Below the pieces are notes generated by a model. It had not been told where the DNA came from and ran no database searches. It saw nothing but the letters and a program-made list of their open reading frames with translations. 64,000 bases of DNA from Oxyruncus cristatus (lineage: Eukaryota > Chordata > Aves > Passeriformes > Cotingidae), in assembly GCA_013399855.1 (NCBI GenBank), contig VXAY01004339.1, positions 205,022 to 269,021 on the forward strand, read 5' to 3'. The translations under genes were made by a program, and so were the position numbers. Below, in pieces: positions 26,078-42,111 of the stretch. Every line of letters begins with the position of its first letter. Position 1 is the stretch's first letter.

Positions 26078-29000
26078 TCAAGACATTCAAGTTCACTAAA
26101 GAGGGAGCAAAATAAATTCCGACTATTAAAGGAAAACCCTTGAATTGCACCAAAATATAAGGTGCTGAAATATATGTGCACATACACATGAATACTTCAC
26201 AAAGACACAAGCTAAGTTTCAATGTAACATCATTCTCTGATATCCCTGCTTTAGACATTGCAGGGATTTTGTAGGAATCCTGGTGGAGAATGCTGGAGGT
26301 CACTGAGCAGCTGGGGTCTAGGCCCTGATAGAGGGAAAACTTCACTACTATAATTTTGGTTGCTTCAAGATATTTTTACAAAAAATGGAACTCAGCTGTA
26401 CATCCAACATGGGCAGCCACTAAGTTTTGCAGTCCAGTGGACAAGGATAATGGGATGGACTATACTGACAGAATGGACCCAGCATATGTTTGCAGTGAGG
26501 CAGGGCTGACTGGTAAAAGACCATTCAGGGATCTGCTAGAAGGAAGGCTGCTGAAAGTGTTCCTGCAAGTCAGCTGTTGGCCATCTGCTGCAAGTCTGGC
26601 CTTTCAATGTTATTTATTTGTGGTAGCCAAGACAAAAGCAAAACACTTTGTGCAGAACAAGCTGCAAACTTGATGACCATCTCTTCCCCTGGTTTTACCA
26701 TTATATTTACCCTCCATTATATTTACATTGGCAGCACCTTCAAAAGAAGCTGCGGAATGGGTTCCATGAAAGCCTCCACCTTGTTGCAACTTTTCTGGCA
26801 GCAGCAATTAGACTCAGAGGCAGATTACCCTTCACTGTGTGAGGTGCTACACAAATGTGGAGTAAAGAAACAAGTCTCTGCCCCAACAATTCAGCCATTT
26901 CAACTGACTCAAAAACTGTAGAGCTCATTCAAGAAAAAGGGATGAAGAGGCACCTTTTCATTAAAATAGTTCAAATTTTATCAGGCAGCTTAGAGTTTTG
27001 CATGATGTTAGCAGTATTTTTATTTCCTCTTACTTGCTTGATAAAACTGTGCAGAAGGAAATGTAGCCTCAATGACTAACAATGTCTGAGCTTCTGGCCC
27101 TGAGTATTTTTAGAAGCCATGAAGTTGTTTTACTTCTAGCTTTCTTATCTCATACTTTAATTCAATGCTATTTCTTCAAAACTGATGCAGCAGAGCTATA
27201 TTGGAGAAAACTACATGAAACTGTGCTAGTCATCTCTTAGGTCACCCACAAAGTGGGAAAAACATAATACTAGAAGATGGGCTGGCCTGAGACTTGTAGA
27301 TTCAAAGGGAAAGTTTTATCAAGCACCAGTGGTGAATCATTGAAAACAATCAGGCAACTGAAATAGCCAGAGGCACGTAATCTTCACTGCATCACAGAAC
27401 TTCAATTAGGAGAGCTTTTACCATCCTTTTTCCCTTCTGAATGAAGACTTGTTAGTTGGTCACTCTCAGAGAGAGTATAATAAAGACAAAATTTGTGGAA
27501 ATGAGCTGGGAACACGTGAGTTAGTGAAAAAGGAACATTAATAAAGCCATTATTTAATTCATCTCTCAAAATTAAACATGGTAGCTCATGTGTATTATCC
27601 ATGAGTAGCACTGCACTGTTTATTGTTTATCTCAGCAATCTTATGGCAGCATAAGTTGTTTCTACAATCCATTGCCAATACATATCAGCCACTGGGAGTG
27701 AATTAACTGAAGGATTCTTGTAGTCCATACAGAACATGTCTATCACAGGCAAGACAGCATCATGCAACCACAGCCCGTCTTGAGGGGCTCAGCTGCCTGG
27801 CTCCAGAACTGGAAGCAGCATAGCCACGGTGGCTCAGGTGTGGATTCTGCCAATGCAGCTTTGCAGAACCTGAAGTCAGACCTCTGTATGGTACTCAACC
27901 GTGGCACATTTAACTGTTTGAGACAACAGCACCTCAGACATTGCTGTTGTGCATCCTATCGTGTGGTGCAGACATATCCACAGCCACTGACTCTGATGTT
28001 TACTGTCTTGCAGACATTCATCTTGACTGATCATTATCCATTTCATTTCATGCTGATTATGAAACAGCCTTGCAATGCTGTTGACTTTTCATTATCTTTG
28101 ACCTAGGTAAACTCAGAAAAAAGATAATTCCTTTCCTTTTTAAGAGGTTTACGGAAGTGGGCTCTTCTATAGAAGGTCTCAAGCAATTTACTGTGGGGAG
28201 AAACTACTACAAAGAAAGGGAAAAAAGTTAACATGTCTAGAAACACTGAAGCATTTTGCCAAGCAGAAACACTGAAGCATTTGCCAATGGACTCTCATGT
28301 TCACCACTTAAACAACTTTACAGAAAAGAACCCTTTCGTTCCAAAAAATGTCATCAAATTAATTAATGAAAAATGATTTTCAGGAGTACAATTCAGGTTA
28401 GGTTTACACTTCTACCCACTTGCGTGCAAACCACGATATATTGCTAAAGGCAAAGCCTGAGTTCAAATTCTGGTTTGTGAAACTAATACTGATCTACTGC
28501 AGCTCCAATGATGCCTGTGAAGCCCATCCAATCTTACAAAAAGATAATTATGTGCAAAAACTGTCTATTTTACATTCAGCAGTGGGCCTAATTGCTTCTT
28601 TGCTGCAAAGGTCATATCTGCTCATGTAACTGCACAATATACTCTGCTTCACCTGAAATAAGAGAGAAGGTTGACTGGGACTCCTCATTGAGCTTTCCCT
28701 CTTTCTTCAATATTGCTGTGCATACTGCCTTTGCCTCTTGCAACTGAAAGCTGAAACCTTTGTTTTCCAAACTGGACTAAAGCTAAATTGTATGTTATGT
28801 CTCTAGTATGTTATATCATATGCTGTGTGATAAGGCAATTAAGAGTACACAGGGCAATTAAGAGTCAACAATATTTTCCATAATATTTCCACTGTTGCCT
28901 TACTGTGCCCTGCCCTCTAAAGGGGTAAATTACTCCTAACCATGTCAGCCTCCTACTACTCATCCCAGTGAGGGTGTCTACAGTAAGCATAATCCAGGGG

Positions 29001-32000
29001 ACACATTACATCAGGAGCGTAAGAAACAGTGATAGCAATAAGAAAGTATTTCTTCCCTTGATTAAGCCTCCTACTACATAAGCCTGGTGACATTTGAGAG
29101 GGTGTTCAGGGAGTGAGAGGTCTGAAACAAGAATTAAATTGGTAAGAGCTTTTATGGGAAGGATTCTGGCTTCTCTAGAAGAAAATGCAAGATAAAGTCA
29201 TGTAAACCAACTCTGATCCTCATATGCCCTCATCCTCCAGTAAGTAAAGCAGTAAATGGACCACTTAAAATTTCGTTTTTGCTGGCAGATTGTGTTTATT
29301 GCTTAAAGTAGCTATGGTGGGTTTTAATCTTTAATCTTGCTGTGCTATTTCTTTTCTTCTAAGAATTCTCTCTAAAAATTATAAGCTTTTAAGATGCCTG
29401 CATTCTTCTTTTCTTTGTCACTTCCTTTATTCCCCATAAAGATGAGAATCCAAAGGTAGTAAAAGTGGGCACAGAACCTCTTAATTATAGCTTGAACCCA
29501 TCAACTAAAATAAGACTTGCATTCTAACATAAACATGCCTGTCAGGCACAAACTGGGCAGCTCTCCTCTTCACCTTGCTTTCTTTAGATGAACCCACAAA
29601 CTCCTCTTTGGTCAACTTCAGGACCCACAGGTAGCAACTTGTGCTTCTTTTGACTTATAAGCTGTCTGGGAACCAGTGCTTAAAAGATGAATGCAGATTT
29701 GTAGATAATATTCCTGTTTTATGTGAGAAAAGAGGACAGAGAAGATAAGGAAAGATAAAAGAGAGCAAAGCCCATGCACTCAGTCCACTGGGGAAGGAAA
29801 TTTTGAAGACTAAAGTTCTTTGTAGTCACTCACAGTCTTTCTTAGTTGCTATATGGGATTCTGTGGTGAGTAAATACTTGATCATCTAACAGAGAGGGAC
29901 AGAACTCTCTTACAAAAGTTCAGATATTGACTAGCACTGGTAATCTGTATTATATATAACATGCATTACTGTGTTGACTGAATATCTCTTCTGGTGAAAG
30001 GGTAGTTGCAGCTCAGCACTGTTGGGAAAAGTGACCTTGTTGCATCAAATGTGATTATTTGAATCACTGCGATGTGTTCTGAGATCCTTACCTAATTGAT
30101 GCTCAAACAGACATAACCTTGGAGCTGACAGGAGTTTTTGCCACGTGAGGAGTGCAACCAGAAGACAGGGCAGTGGCATTTGTAGGCACTGAACACTTTT
30201 GCTGACTGAAAATTTTAAAAGAGGGAACTGTTGCCTCCTATAGCTATAGTAGAAAGCACTCCCAGTTCTTTATACAGCTTTGTTTTGGGCCAGGATTCCC
30301 AATATCATATCAGATGAAGCTATGCTATCCCAGCTAAAAAACCAGTGGCTGTTCATTAATGTTCAGTGGGGAACAAACAACAATTTCTTACAGAACTACT
30401 GCTAAAACTACTGGTTCAGTCTAAAATACCTGCATGACCCAGGAAAGGTGAAGAGAGGCTTCAGAAGAGTCTGTACCTGGAAGAATTCTCCAACCATTTC
30501 TACTCAAGGAACAGTTACAAGAAGTAAAACATGTAACTCCTTTATTTTGGGGTAAAACTTTGCATATTAGACGGGAGAGTAAAACTCAACCATGATGAAT
30601 ACATGATTGAACCTGTTATTTCATATGACAAGCTGCATGAGTTTGGAAGAAACCCTGCTGCACATTTACACCGACAGATCTGCAGACTGACTGCTGGCAG
30701 TCTCTTTGGGACCTGCTTCAGGGTCATTGGCTGGATGTTTGGGATTAAAGCAGCATCTGTGAGCTTTATGGTGCCTCAACTTTCTAACATGTGTGGTCTC
30801 AAAAGTAAATATAGATAGGAATAATGTGCCTGGCACACATGCACACTCCAGAAATAAGATACAAGCGTTATCTCACTCTTAGATGAACACAGTACACCAC
30901 AATTATCCTGTTTGTGGCAGGGGAACTGGTACTTATGAACAAACCTACCAGTTTAGAATGAAGTTACTGGATTCTCAGCCTTCCTGAAAAAGTCTTTCTT
31001 ACCCTAAGTGCTTTCAAGAAGCACTCTAAGTGTCATGTATTAGTGGTTATTCTTTGAAAAGTGTTGCACCATGTCTCTTTTCTGGGAGTGCCATGTTGTT
31101 GTCGCAAGTACAAGAGCATAGGTGGTTTAGGTATTACATTAGGTACCACATCTTTGCTTATTATAGCCAAATGGCAGTTGTATGCTCCATTGCCGAAGTG
31201 TAAGGACAGGATGCAAGGGAGATTCACCTAACTACTTCAGCCAGCTGGAGCAGAAGCAAGGGAATACAGAAGAGAGTCCCGGACTGTCCTCGTAGAGCTA
31301 AAAGTTCTCAATGCTTTGTAAAGCAGTTGAAAACTGAAAGGTCAGACTAACCTATCCCCACTGACTCCCCACCTACCTAGATGTCAAGAAAGCCAAATAT
31401 ATCAGCTTCCATAATATCTTTCCACACATTGCATTTATTGGGTCACAGACTAAGACCTAAGGCCATTAGGACCACTGTGCATAAGCACATAAACCAAATC
31501 TGATGATTTCTAAGACATGAGAAAGCTGGTGTTTTTTTTCCTAGGACTTTGAAAACATGGAGTGACTGTGTGAAATTGTAGGAACTGTTCAAGTGAGAAG
31601 GGAATTTGTTGTGGTTTATTGTAAACAGCTAAAGTTAGTTAAACTCACAGCACAGGGGCCAAAAGGCCTACAGAATATGACATATGACTGTTTTTTAGCC
31701 TCTAAGTAAGTACGTAAATCTAAATAAACATGAGCAAACCATAAAGAGGCATTTTAAATAATACTCAGTTGCTTAACTAAGGATTTAGGGAACCTCCAGG
31801 TTTAGCCTGTGTGTTTTATGTTATTTCTTAACACCATGTATACTTGGCAGGAGCCCATAATTTTATAAAAATGCAAACAATAATTCATGGTAATCAAGCT
31901 GTGTTTATTCCCCAGGAGCAAGTGTTGTTTCTTTTTCCTCTGGCTGAAATGAATGAGGATCTCTAAGACTTCTAAAAGTTGCTACCGACTTTCTCCTGGA

Positions 32001-33124
32001 AAAGAGGCCTCTTTCAGGGAGAGCAACAAGTTCAGTGATCAGCAAACACAAAATCATTAATGTGAATATCTCAGGGCTAACTGAATCTAGGTCATAAGTA
32101 ATGCCTAGGTTCACAAAGAAAGTTAAGCAGAGCAGAAAGAGGCCAATTACCTTTTCAGAACTTGATGGGTCAGCCCAGGTCATTTTCTGTGCAAAGAAGG
32201 AGTGCAAAGAGAGCTCTGCAGAAATGCTGCACAAGTCTGTGACTGCTAGTTGCAGTCACAAGGCAGGAATGCCCTCAGTAAGCTCTGAAACCCTTACAAA
32301 GAACCAGACTATATACATTCTGCAAATGAAGAACCAGACTATGCATAGCAAACTTGCTCTCAGCACATTTCAACATTACTGGCTGAAGCTCGGAGTCACC
32401 TCACTGACCTTACATGTTTTCATCTGGTTTAAATCTAGCTTTCATGTAGGCTCTAGTTCTCCACATTGTCTCTATAGAGTCTTTATGGTAGATGGACATA
32501 AATCAGAATGTACCAGGTGTGACTCAGCTTAACAATTTCAAAAAATCCGTGTTCAGGTGGGATGAACTGTTCCTTAAAAACACTTACTTCCCTTTTCCTG
32601 ACTTTAGAGGGTGTCCACATAAGATGTCAGCTCCGAATGCCTGCTGATATAGTGCCCTGGTCCAGTTCCTGCATCTCCCCACTGAATAAATGGGGGCTTG
32701 AGCATGGACTAAGAGGATGATCAGATTTGGAATTTGCCTCTCTGGAGGACTCTGGAGGTTTGCTGAAGTCCACGTCTTATAGTATGTTTCTGGGTAAACA
32801 ACATGGACAGCAAGTAATGAGAAAACTGGACCAGACCCTTTGTTAATTGATTGAATACATTTCCAGGATCTGAGCGAAGAGATTTTTGCTCTGTGCCATG
32901 AAAGTGATCTCCTTTGGACTGCAGCTGAAAGCAAATGTTAGGAGCAGGGAGACAGCGTCCTTTAGAGGGCAAATGCGATGTAAAAGGGCCATGCAGCTAA
33001 AGTGTCTCAGAGGTGCTGAAATGCTGTGCAATGTCAACGGGGCAGAGGACATTCAAGAAAAGGTGACTCACTTCAGTGAGAAAGGATGAGCGCTGGTCAC
33101 CCATGAAGTGGTGAAGCAGAACGC

Positions 33125-33240
33125 AGAGCTGAATGTATCACTGGCTGTGCCACGGCTCTCTTGGGTGGCCTTAGGCAAGTCAAACCACCCCTCTGTGTCC
33201 CTTTGTTCTGAAAAGGAAGATGACCCCTCCTTTGGGAAGC
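33125..33240 (+). repeat. Possible MIR-type ancient SINE remnant
   Basis: The words TGGCCTTAGGCAAGTCA and CCTCTGTGTCCCTTTGTTCTG resemble the MIR core and right arm (CCTTGGGCAAGTCA...CCTCTCTGTGCCTCAGTTTCC). It lies in a HECW1 intron about 570 bases downstream, in transcription direction, of the 33813 donor. By-eye match only. Confidence 0.45.
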
Positions 33241-33682
33241 ACTGACAAATCCATTGATTCCATATGACATTATAACTCATTTGCTCCTAGCTGGCTGACT
33301 AAACTAGATGTAACAAACTGGTCTGATGTCCTGTCACTAAGATTCTTCATTATGAAAAAGTGGAACCATCAGAACAAATGAAGGGATTATGCTCAGGTTT
33401 TAGCCAAAACTCAGAGACAGATTTTGGCTTTCATGTCTCTGTAAATTCACAAGTATTTTTACTAGTACTCTGGAAGTTAAGGTAACAGAATCAGTTGACA
33501 GGGTCCTGCTGGTCTGGATTGGTTCCAGAATCAAAATAAGAGAACTAGGTTTGGATCTATGAAAGTCTTTATCTTAAAAACTTCCAAGGATTCCAACAAG
33601 TTTAAATTGAGCCTGCAAATCAAAAAGGTAGCAAAAGAAAACACTTTTCTCTGAATATAATTACAGAACAAACTAATTGTTT

Positions 33683-33704
33683 CTTTGTTTGTTTGTTTGT
33701 TTTG
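33683..33704. repeat. (TTTG)n microsatellite
   Basis: About five TTTG units in tandem (CTTTGTTTGTTTGTTTGTTT), a simple repeat within a HECW1 intron. Confidence 0.9.
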
Positions 33705-33727
33705 AGGTGTCCTTACCTCATTCATTA

Positions 33728-35242
<1,515 letters not shown>

Positions 35243-35357
35243 CTCCACGATATTCGGTGTTGTTCCTCCAGTCATTGAGATCTATTTCTGCAGTGCCAGC
35301 TATAACCAGCTCCAGTTCTCTGGCATCAAAAACAGAGACGAGCCTCGAGTCCACAAC
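35243..35357 (-). CDS. HECW1: HECW1 HECT-domain exon (V-V-D-S-R ... T-E-Y-R-G)
   Basis: A 115-base exon starting in phase 0 after a CTAG acceptor and ending with one base of a glycine codon before GTAAAC. It encodes [21 protein letters not shown] and then [12 protein letters not shown]. This is the HECT N-lobe segment equivalent to the E-L-E-L-L-x-C-G...V-D-x-x-D-W region of NEDD4. The isoleucine/aspartate-rich form with A-G-T-A-E is characteristic of the HECW subfamily. Confidence 0.96.
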
Positions 35358-36742
35358 CTAGAACAAAAAACACTTGTAAGACAGTTTCAGACGGGAAATA
35401 AAGCAGATGCAAAGTCTCATAAACCTATGGCTCTCATGGCCAGCTGTTTATTCTGATGAAGTCTGCAAGCTTACAGCTAACTTCCACTCCTCTGCTGACA
35501 AACCTGTGCCCTTCTTCAGGGAGTCTACAGATGAAGGGAGTCTGTTTGATGAGCTGCAAACAACCATCACACATGAGATTTGGCCAGAATGAAACAATAA
35601 AAGTGACAGGACATAATCTGTGCAGAACATTCTTCATTGTTACATTCATTCTGACAAGCAATTTTGATAAAGCCTGGGTTTGTAATATGGACAATTTATT
35701 TTGCATTTGTTTCACACTGGAATTTGATTTCTATTGCGTGGGAGTGCCCTTAGGTCTTCATCCACTGAAGATGCAGCTAAGGTTCACTTGCTTCATTGTG
35801 TGAAACCAAAAGTTTTAATGGCCTGCAATATTCACAGGGAGAAAAAGGCAGCTAACTATACTCACATGTTGTAAACTGCATGGAATCACTCAGCCAATCC
35901 CTTTCCACAGAAAAGGGCTGACCAAGTCTATGCAGCCACAAAGCCACCCTCACTGGCTTCCACCCCCAGTAAATTTGTCAGTGCATGACTGCTTAGACCC
36001 ATTAGTAATAGTATTATTTTGCGTGTCCATTATCTGCTGTTTCATTTTCCAGGGTTGTCATTCTTTCAGTTTGTTTCCCTCTGTGAGACAGACCTCAACT
36101 TCTACTTATATTATATAGCTGCCAGGGCCAGGGCAAGATACATGTTTGCATACAATTAATGAGGGCAAGAATAGGTGACTGCATCGGCTGGTCAGCAAAG
36201 CCACAGGTTTTCCCCCAGTCCTTGTAGCAGCTCTGCCAGAAGGATGTTCTCAGGTCCAGGTTTTCAGCAAAGATAACTTAGGAAAATCCAGGGATAACAA
36301 AGGTATCCATGAATACCAGCCGGATAACAGCTTCGACTGCACTCAAGAACCAATTTTATTGAAATGAATCCCTAAAGATACAGTGTGTTCCATCAGCTTC
36401 TCGTCAAAGTGTACAGTTTTCACAATCTTCCTTTGTAACACAACAGGGTAGAACAAAATTTGCAAAGGACTACTTCTCTTACTGTGTGAATGGAAAGCAA
36501 TGTCTTTCTTAACTCTTGATCATAATGCTTTATTATATTCAGGGTACACATTTCTTTCCTTTCTTCCCTAATGCTAAACAAGCCATTATATCCAAGGTCC
36601 TCATCTCTACAGATCCAGGAATCCTTGCTGTTGTGTCTGTTCAGCACTTTCCTAGGGTCCTGACGAAGCACAGTTTAAATATGGGGGTAATCTCATTCAG
36701 ATGGGGAATGGAAGGCCGTGGGAGCATCGTTTTGTTACTTAC
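35358..36742 (-). other. HECW1: HECW1 intron
   Basis: A 1.39-kb phase-0 intron with donor GTAAGT and an A/T-rich acceptor ending in CTAG. Nothing else recognised. Confidence 0.9.
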
Positions 36743-36889
36743 TTCGTAGAAGCCACGGACCAGGGCCTCTGTTTGCTGAACCACTCCTCGTTCCACTCGC
36801 CACTTAACCATTCTCTCAATGTACTCTTTTTTGTTCTTTTCTGTCACTGCTGTATTTGCCCCTCCAGATTTCAACTCTCTCTCTGTCAC
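36743..36889 (-). CDS. HECW1: HECW1 HECT-domain exon (V-T-E-R-E-L ... G-F-Y-E)
   Basis: This exon is exactly 49 codons, phase 0 at both ends, with a CTGTAG acceptor and a perfect GTAAGT donor. It encodes [12 protein letters not shown], then [17 protein letters not shown] and E-A-L-V-R-G-F-Y-E. The N-K-x-E-Y-I...W-R pattern is the standard HECT N-lobe helix of NEDD4-like ligases, where the E2-binding small subdomain returns to the large one. Being symmetric in phase it could be skipped without shifting frame, but that would destroy the domain. Confidence 0.96.
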
Positions 36890-39800
36890 CTACAGAACAA
36901 AGATAAACAGAGGTTGAAGATGGAGAGGCAATCACAGTCTCGGGATAGGCAGACTGCTCCACCAACTGGAAGAGATATCTACTTGTGTCTTAGGCAACAC
37001 GTGCTAGTAAAAGTGTTTACTCAGAAAAGCCAATAGCCAAAGAAATTATCATAAAATACTCCCAGTACACTACCTAAAACCAGACCTGTACAGCAGCCTT
37101 GCACAGAAAACAGCCACTGTGGGATTCAGATTTTTGTATCAGCCATCCAAACCTGAGAAGTGTTTGTACTGTAAATACTGTTTTTTAAAAATCAAGAGCT
37201 AAAGCATTTAATTGCATTTTATTGGTTAGTTTGGGTTACTATGACTTGAGATTGAGAAGGGATTTAAGGAATCAATCTGGATTCTACCCAGCAACCACAT
37301 ACTCCTTCTCCCATGTGACAGAAAATAATATTTATCTTGCAATTATTTTCCCATTCAATTCAGTGGGTTTAAAAGGAAGAATGTTTTGCTCTCCTCTTCA
37401 GTTTTCTGCTGCTATACCAATGATGTCTAGCACAGATGGTAAATGGAGCTGCACATATACGTATTTATGAGTAGTATTATTTATATTATTATCTATTTAT
37501 TAGCCCAACAGACAGTACAGACAGTATTTAAGTCACTTTACTTGAGGTACCTGTTGTAATATTATGAATTAAGGAAACACTGAATGAGTCATCTAATCTG
37601 CAGCTTTGTTGAGAAACAACAAGAACAAGTAAGGTTGGATGGAACGAGTTAGCAACTCCTAGCTGGTTCAGGTTAAATTCCCAAATGTACATCAATACAA
37701 CACCATTATACAAGCAATGCTGCATTATCCTGAGGATAAGACTCTGGCCCAGCTGCCATGTTGTATTCTTCAAGGCTGTGTGGCAGTAAGACACATCTGG
37801 AAAACCAAAGACTAAACATTGTCCAGCTTTTAGCACAGCTGTAAGTCCAGGTGTTCTAAGTCTCCTGCAAGATTTCCCACAAACGTCTAGACAAGCTGGT
37901 GATTTCTTCAACTTCTCATTATCCATACGAATTCAAATACAAGTACTTCTCCAGAACTGGAGGCCTGCAATCAATGTGTCCCTATTTTTCCTTTCTTGCT
38001 CATAGAAGTATAACCACAGCTGTGAGCTAGAATTCAGAATCAGGTTTCAGAGTAGCAAGGAGACATTTCAAACAATCTAGCTCATCCCTTTTGCCTGACT
38101 GGAGCAATAGCCAGGGCTCCGAGTCAGGCTATATCCACACATAGAGCTCTTTGGGTCACAAGTAACTGATACCTTTCTCTGTCTTATAAGTGAAATTTTC
38201 AAATTAGCATTCAGTCCCCACCAGTAAAAAAGTGCAATGCTCAATTTGACATCATATCTTTGCTATCACAGGAGTGCTCGAGGTTCCAGTATGCAAGGAG
38301 GCTGTAATTCATTCTAATTAAGAAAGTCCAAGAAAAAGGATTTGGCCTGGAAGGCTTAAAAGCTCAATACAAATCAGAGATGAGACAAGAAAGAAAAAGG
38401 TGACAGAAGCAGCGACTGGTCCACAGTAAAGTCATTGTGGAAGCAGACAAAAGGCTTGTGACCCAGCTACCATGCAGCTTCTCAAAAAGTCAGTATTTTT
38501 TGTTTCCCTTACCCAGCCCTTGAAATCCAGCTTCCCAAATATTAGCAGAGCTCCCACTGTGATGTACATTTGCACATGTATCCAGCAAAGCAATGCTCCG
38601 GCGGCATTTAAGTGCTCAGATACTCTTGGTGTGCAAGAATTTCCAAGTGGAATCCATCTGTGAGCATAAAATGTGACTGAGATTTCTTTGTTATTTTGCT
38701 CTCAGCACTTAGCAAACTTTAGAAGGGGGAAATTCTCACTTTCCCTTTGGACTCTTGGATTCTGACAGTTGTAATTCACAGTGAGAACCATTTTTTAATC
38801 CATCATTAGTTCTAGCAAGTTTAGTATCTAGTACATATGAAATAAAGTACTGTACAACATATGAACTGGAATCAAAATCTGGCTTTTAGTGTTCTTTTGC
38901 TTTCATACCACAGCATCTACAACAGATTATGATTTTTTTCTATTCTCTTTGGAGTGCCATCTTCCACAACAGACTCCTATCTAATTGTCTAGCTCTTTCC
39001 TTCAGGGAAAGTATAACAAGTAATTACTGTGCCAAATGTTACCTTCAGATGCATCACGGCAACTCAGGTTGAGATTTTTATTCAACTTTTTAGTCTTCCA
39101 ATGTAAATATAAACTTGTCTCATCTGCTTTTGTGAGTACGTCTGCATGTTTCTCTCCATCTTTTTGTATTAGTCTTATATGGCCATACCTTCTAGGGAAA
39201 CCACTGGTACTGTCAGTTCAATGTCATACAATCTCTCAGCTCCAAGTCCGTGAAAAAACCTTGCATCTGAGTCTGGGGAAAAACAATGTTATTGTTCCTA
39301 GAGAAGCTTCCTACTTCAATTCTTCAGCCCCATCCTTTTCATTTCATCTGCCCTTAACTCTGCTCATCCTTTGTGACCTTGTACTAAATGCAGACTAAAT
39401 TCAGTTTGGAATATAAGCCTTGAAGCCTTGCTTGCTTTCTGTTACTTTCAAGCTTATAGCTGAGTAGCCCTTTAACTTGCAGGGCCAGAATTCCTCCCCT
39501 CATAAACTAGTCTAACTGTCCCCTAGCTCACAGAACTGCTTTGTGCAAACTCCTCCTGGCAATCTTATTTTGAAGTGGTAAGAGCCATTCTCTGTATAGT
39601 CCACCTGAACTCTCTGCTCCCTTTGACGCCGTGTGTCTGTTACTTACACAAGTTATCTCCATTCCTTGAGCTTCTGCAGTGCTTGGTGAGGGCAGCTCTT
39701 CAGCCTCCCTCATTTTCAGTGTCACCTTGGAGGTTCTTAATCTTGTTCTGAATGTTGCTTTGGGTCCCTTGAAGGTTTTCCAGACACAGTTATAATCTAG

Positions 39801-40454
39801 CATGAGTTGCAACAGCAAAGAGCACCAGGCCCTCAGTGCAAGCCAAAGAATCGCAGAGGAGACACCTATTTTGGTTTCTAGACTTAAGTGCTGCACCCTA
39901 TTTAAGGCTATAGTTGCCCAGATCAGACAGGTTACAATGACTAAGGTAGAGCTGACTTGTAGGAAGCATAATAAACGGATCCACAAACTAAGTTGTTAAG
40001 TAGGTGCAAATTAAACAAGAGATACAGAATCTAACAGTGAAATATTAGACAAAATAATAGTGAGAGCTGCCAGGTGCTACATCACCTGTCAGATGTTTTT
40101 CTTCTCTCCTAACCCCCATCCTTTCAGTCACATCAGCTTTAAGTTACATTGCTTGCATTCACCGAATGCCACATCTGTGTGAACTACACCCTGAACAGAA
40201 AAGCTGCACTCCAGAGAATTCCTCGTGCTCATCAGTGTGTAGCTTAATAGGCCTGTAGGGGGGCTGGTATTTTATATTATATACCCTAAGTATAAACAGC
40301 TGCCTTGAAACAGGTGGCTTGAAAGAAACAGAAGGTAGGAGAAGAAAATGTTGTTGAAAGGCTAAACGATCTGTTCTGACAGAAAGATGTTCATCATGCC
40401 CAACTTTGTCAGCTCCAAATTTGCTTTTCAGATGTTTTGCTTAGCTGTGCTCAC
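36890..40454 (-). other. HECW1: HECW1 intron
   Basis: A 3.57-kb phase-0 intron with donor GTGAGC and a TAG acceptor. It carries a 152-codon minus-strand open frame (39528-39986) without recognisable similarity or splice support, which I do not call. No repeat recognised. Confidence 0.88.
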
Positions 40455-40584
40455 CTGTCCAAACACCTCCTCGTTCACTGTGAAGGTTAGATCCAGGATA
40501 TCTGTGATGTTGTTATCCTTCATCCACTGCAAGCTCTGATGGAACTCTTCATCCAGGTACTCTAAGTCACTTAAATCACATGGC
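40455..40584 (-). CDS. HECW1: HECW1 HECT-domain exon (P-C-D-L-S-D ... V-F-G-Q)
   Basis: A 130-base exon after a TTTCAATCAG acceptor. One base completes a leucine codon, followed by 43 codons ending in phase 0 before GTGAGC. It encodes [23 protein letters not shown] and [14 protein letters not shown]. This region begins the E2-binding part of the N-lobe; NEDD4 has D-x-E-x-x-D...S-L-K-W and the L-D-L-x-F...E-x-F-G-Q equivalent. Confidence 0.96.

Positions 40585-42111
<1,527 letters not shown>

Noticed and set aside
32101..32532. 143-codon plus-strand open frame
   Set aside because: No recognisable domain, no splice or promoter context, and it lies in a HECW1 intron overlapping a frame of similar length on the other strand.
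39528..39986. 152-codon minus-strand open frame with a hydrophobic start
   Set aside because: No family resemblance; the hydrophobic stretch alone is not evidence of a gene, and it is not bounded by splice sites compatible with HECW1.
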